Part shown: positions 61,869-64,000 of the stretch, piece by piece
Position numbering within the stretch: the stretch's first letter is position 1
Layout of the letters: every line of letters starts with the position of its first letter
DNA from: Candidatus Peregrinibacteria bacterium
GTDB lineage: Bacteria; Patescibacteriota; Gracilibacteria; Peribacterales; Peribacteraceae
NCBI GenBank assembly: GCA_018648865.1
Contig: JABGQH010000009.1
Coordinates: 26,142-90,141, forward strand
Direction of reading: 5' to 3'
DNA length: 64,000 nt
Program-made: the position numbers and the translations under genes
The notes under the pieces: model-generated
What the model was told of the DNA's origin: nothing
Database searches by the model: none
The model's input: only the letters and a program-made list of their open reading frames with translations

Positions 61869-63986
61869 TTGAATACAAAAAAACACTTACGTCGCAGGGG
61901 GATAATTGGGACACTTATGTGTACTAGTTTCTTATTATTCTTAGTAATTATTGCAAATCAGGAAACAAGAATTCCATGGCAAGCTCAACTGATCAATTGT
62001 GATGGCATGCCTTATGGATATCCTGGATGCCCAACTAAAGAAGAAGTAATAGAAAATCAAACATACCCAGAAAACTGCGGTGACGGTTATATTGACGTTG
62101 CTGATGGAGAGGAATGTGACAATGGAAGATTCAATGGATTAAGTGAGTGTACAGATATATGTAAGTTATTATTCTGTGGAGATGGAATAGTTTCTCCATT
62201 TTTGAACGAAGAATGTGAGCCAGATGTACAGGAGGTATATGTTATAGATGATCAAACTGGACAATTGACTACAGAGATTAGATTTATTGTAGCAAGCTGC
62301 GGAAGAGTCTGTAGCCCACCATCCTGCGATGAAAACGGAGTTTGTATTGGCGGATGTAATGTCACATTCAAAGATGAATGTACTGGCGATGATCCAGCAC
62401 CTGTAAATATTCCAGTAACAGAAGTAGAACAAGAATCTACAATTAATGAAGATGAGCTTCACCCAGCTGCACCAGGCTTTGCTACATGTGGAGACGGAGT
62501 AGTTGGAGGCAGCGAAGAATGTGATGATGGAAATAGATACAATTTTGATGCGTGCACGAATGAATGTAAACAACCACAATGTGGAGATGGGATAAGAGAA
62601 GGTTCAGAAGAATGTGATGACGGAAATAGATATGATTTTGATAACTGTCCAAATGACTGCTTTATTGCAGTCTGCGGCGATGGAGTAAGGGAAAGCAGTG
62701 AAGACTGTGATGACGGTAATCAAAACAATTTTGATAATTGCCCTAACGATTGCAGACTATCAATCTGTGGCGACGGCATAAGAGAAGGAGCAGAACAATG
62801 CGATGATGCTAACCAAAACAACTTTGATAGCTGCCCAAATAATTGTAGAACACCAGACTGCGGTAACGGAATAAGAGAAGGAAAAGAAGAATGTGATGAT
62901 GGAAATTACAATGATTTTGATAGTTGCCCTAGTGATTGCATTCTTTCTATATGTGGAGATAACAAAAGAGAAGGAAAAGAAGAATGTGATGATGGAAATA
63001 GAATAGATGAAGATGGATGTAGTAATTCATGCTCATTGGCAAAATGCTCAGATGGAGTAATCCAAGCAGGAGAGGAATGTGATGACGGTAATAAAGTAAA
63101 TGATGATGCATGTAGCAATACATGTACTATTGCATCTTGTGGAGACAACATCATTCAAGGTAAGGAGGCATGTGATGATGGCAATGAAATAAATACAGAT
63201 TCGTGTACAAATTTATGTACAAAATCTTTATGTGGAGATTCTATTGTTCAGCTAGGCGAGGAATGTGATGACGGTAATAAAGATAATTTTGATAGCTGTC
63301 CTAATGATTGTTTAATATCTTTATGTGGAGATGGAGTTCGTGAAAGCGATGAAGAATGTGATGACGGAAATAGAAATAATAATGATTCTTGTCCAAGTGA
63401 TTGTGTATTACCTGTTTGTGGAGACGGAGTTATGGAAGGAAAAGAAGAATGCGATGATGGAAACAGAATCGATAAAGACACGTGTCCTTCTTATTGCAGA
63501 TTACCAATATGTGGTGACAGGCTGGTAGAAGGGGCAGAGGAATGCGATGATGGGAACACAGATAGCAACGATGGCTGTAGTAACGCATGTAAAAGTGAAA
63601 TATTCTGTGGAGACTCAGTTGTAGAAGGATTAGAAGAATGTGATTCAGGAAAAGAAAATTCAGATATCAGACCAAATACATGTCGCTCAGATTGTAAGGC
63701 AGCAAGCTGCGGAGACGGTGTAATAGATGAAGGAGAAGAGTGCGATGGAGGAAAATCATGCTCTATAAATACATGTACATTTGTATCATTTTGGAATCAA
63801 TCAGACTGGCCAATGATAGGGGGGCTAATTGGATTAATCGGAGTAGGAGGAGGAATACTTATGCTTATGAATGGAAATCTATTCAAACCAAAGCAAAAGA
63901 AAGAACCATCTTCTAAGGAGCCTTTATCTATAGATGATATTCCACTTGATGAACTAGAAATGCCTTGGCATAAGTGGGAGAGATAA
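61869..63986 (+). CDS. DUF4215 cysteine-rich repeat surface protein
   Basis: 705 residues. An N-terminal span (about 12-30) leads to a long external part with about 14 near-regular units of 31 residues, CGDGxxEGxEECDDGNxxxxDxCxxxC (the Myxococcus-type Cys-rich, DUF4215 repeat), preceded by two shorter, irregular ones and ended by a membrane span (about 645-665, MIGGLIGLIGVGGGILMLM) and a Lys-rich then acidic tail. Unlike the eight array proteins, these cysteines are external and probably disulfide-bonded; the CDDGN loops look calcium-binding. TTG start. The gene ends 14 bp before the window edge, so it is complete. Confidence 0.9.
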   Translation: MNTKKHLRRRGIIGTLMCTSFLLFLVIIANQETRIPWQAQLINCDGMPYGYPGCPTKEEVIENQTYPENCGDGYIDVADGEECDNGRFNGLSECTDICKLLFCGDGIVSPFLNEECEPDVQEVYVIDDQTGQLTTEIRFIVASCGRVCSPPSCDENGVCIGGCNVTFKDECTGDDPAPVNIPVTEVEQESTINEDELHPAAPGFATCGDGVVGGSEECDDGNRYNFDACTNECKQPQCGDGIREGSEECDDGNRYDFDNCPNDCFIAVCGDGVRESSEDCDDGNQNNFDNCPNDCRLSICGDGIREGAEQCDDANQNNFDSCPNNCRTPDCGNGIREGKEECDDGNYNDFDSCPSDCILSICGDNKREGKEECDDGNRIDEDGCSNSCSLAKCSDGVIQAGEECDDGNKVNDDACSNTCTIASCGDNIIQGKEACDDGNEINTDSCTNLCTKSLCGDSIVQLGEECDDGNKDNFDSCPNDCLISLCGDGVRESDEECDDGNRNNNDSCPSDCVLPVCGDGVMEGKEECDDGNRIDKDTCPSYCRLPICGDRLVEGAEECDDGNTDSNDGCSNACKSEIFCGDSVVEGLEECDSGKENSDIRPNTCRSDCKAASCGDGVIDEGEECDGGKSCSINTCTFVSFWNQSDWPMIGGLIGLIGVGGGILMLMNGNLFKPKQKKEPSSKEPLSIDDIPLDELEMPWHKWER

Positions 63987-64000
63987 AATATGTAAATCTA

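Overview
The window reads as a chromosomal segment of a small-genome bacterium of the Candidate Phyla Radiation (Patescibacteria), most likely Peregrinibacteria/Peribacteria-like; the clade is an inference from gene content (two sortases with no visible substrates, PKD, Calx-beta and DUF4215 surface proteins, a cysteine-rich zinc-ribbon paralogue family, a HerA/VirD4-like ATPase, single-subunit basics such as rsmH, tsaD, prfA). The base composition is AT-rich and TGA is used as a stop (for example at the ends of the 20054 and 42610 genes), so the standard bacterial code applies. Many genes lack a Shine-Dalgarno sequence and instead carry a -10 box (often an extended TGnTATAAT type) only 6-10 nt before the start codon, which indicates widespread leaderless transcripts.

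Layout. 1-8.5 kb: tRNA-Leu(TAA), a sortase, mnmA, prfA, and a leftward nucleotide block (tmk, folD, purF, purD). 8.5-11.7 kb: a membrane protein followed without a gap by a membrane-anchored Clp-type AAA+ ATPase. 11.8-13.9 kb: groS-groL under a clear CIRCE operator. 14-26 kb: cell-envelope region with an SLH/Calx-beta protein, an O-antigen-ligase-like protein, a lipoprotein, a queuosine-precursor transporter, a TPM-domain protein, a second lipoprotein and a six-PKD membrane protein, plus a candidate structured RNA. 26-30.8 kb: tsaD, a second sortase, lgt, a MurE-type ligase and a stand-alone riboflavin kinase.

30.8-44.3 kb is the standout: eight head-to-tail paralogues of about 550-563 residues, each very rich in cysteine. 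Each protein has zinc-ribbon pairs at both ends, two cysteine-rich repeat domains in the middle and an invariant GEWG/YNET block. Five of the gene junctions share an almost identical sequence in which the last codons of one gene (KEVY-stop) also spell a TATACT box for the next. A HerA/VirD4-like ATPase follows.

44.4-57 kb: two tRNA-Ser genes flanked by repeats, a pentose-phosphate block (transketolase, transaldolase, 6-phosphogluconate dehydrogenase, ROK kinase) and a Ca2+-type P-type ATPase. 57-64 kb: small proteins, an MFS transporter, an L,D-transpeptidase, rsmH with an ftsL-like gene, and a large DUF4215 surface protein. Three tRNA genes (Leu-CAG, Ser-TGA, Ser-GCT) each have an upstream copy of their own 5' end that is interrupted in the D-loop by a hairpin, a recurrent structure I cannot match to a named element.
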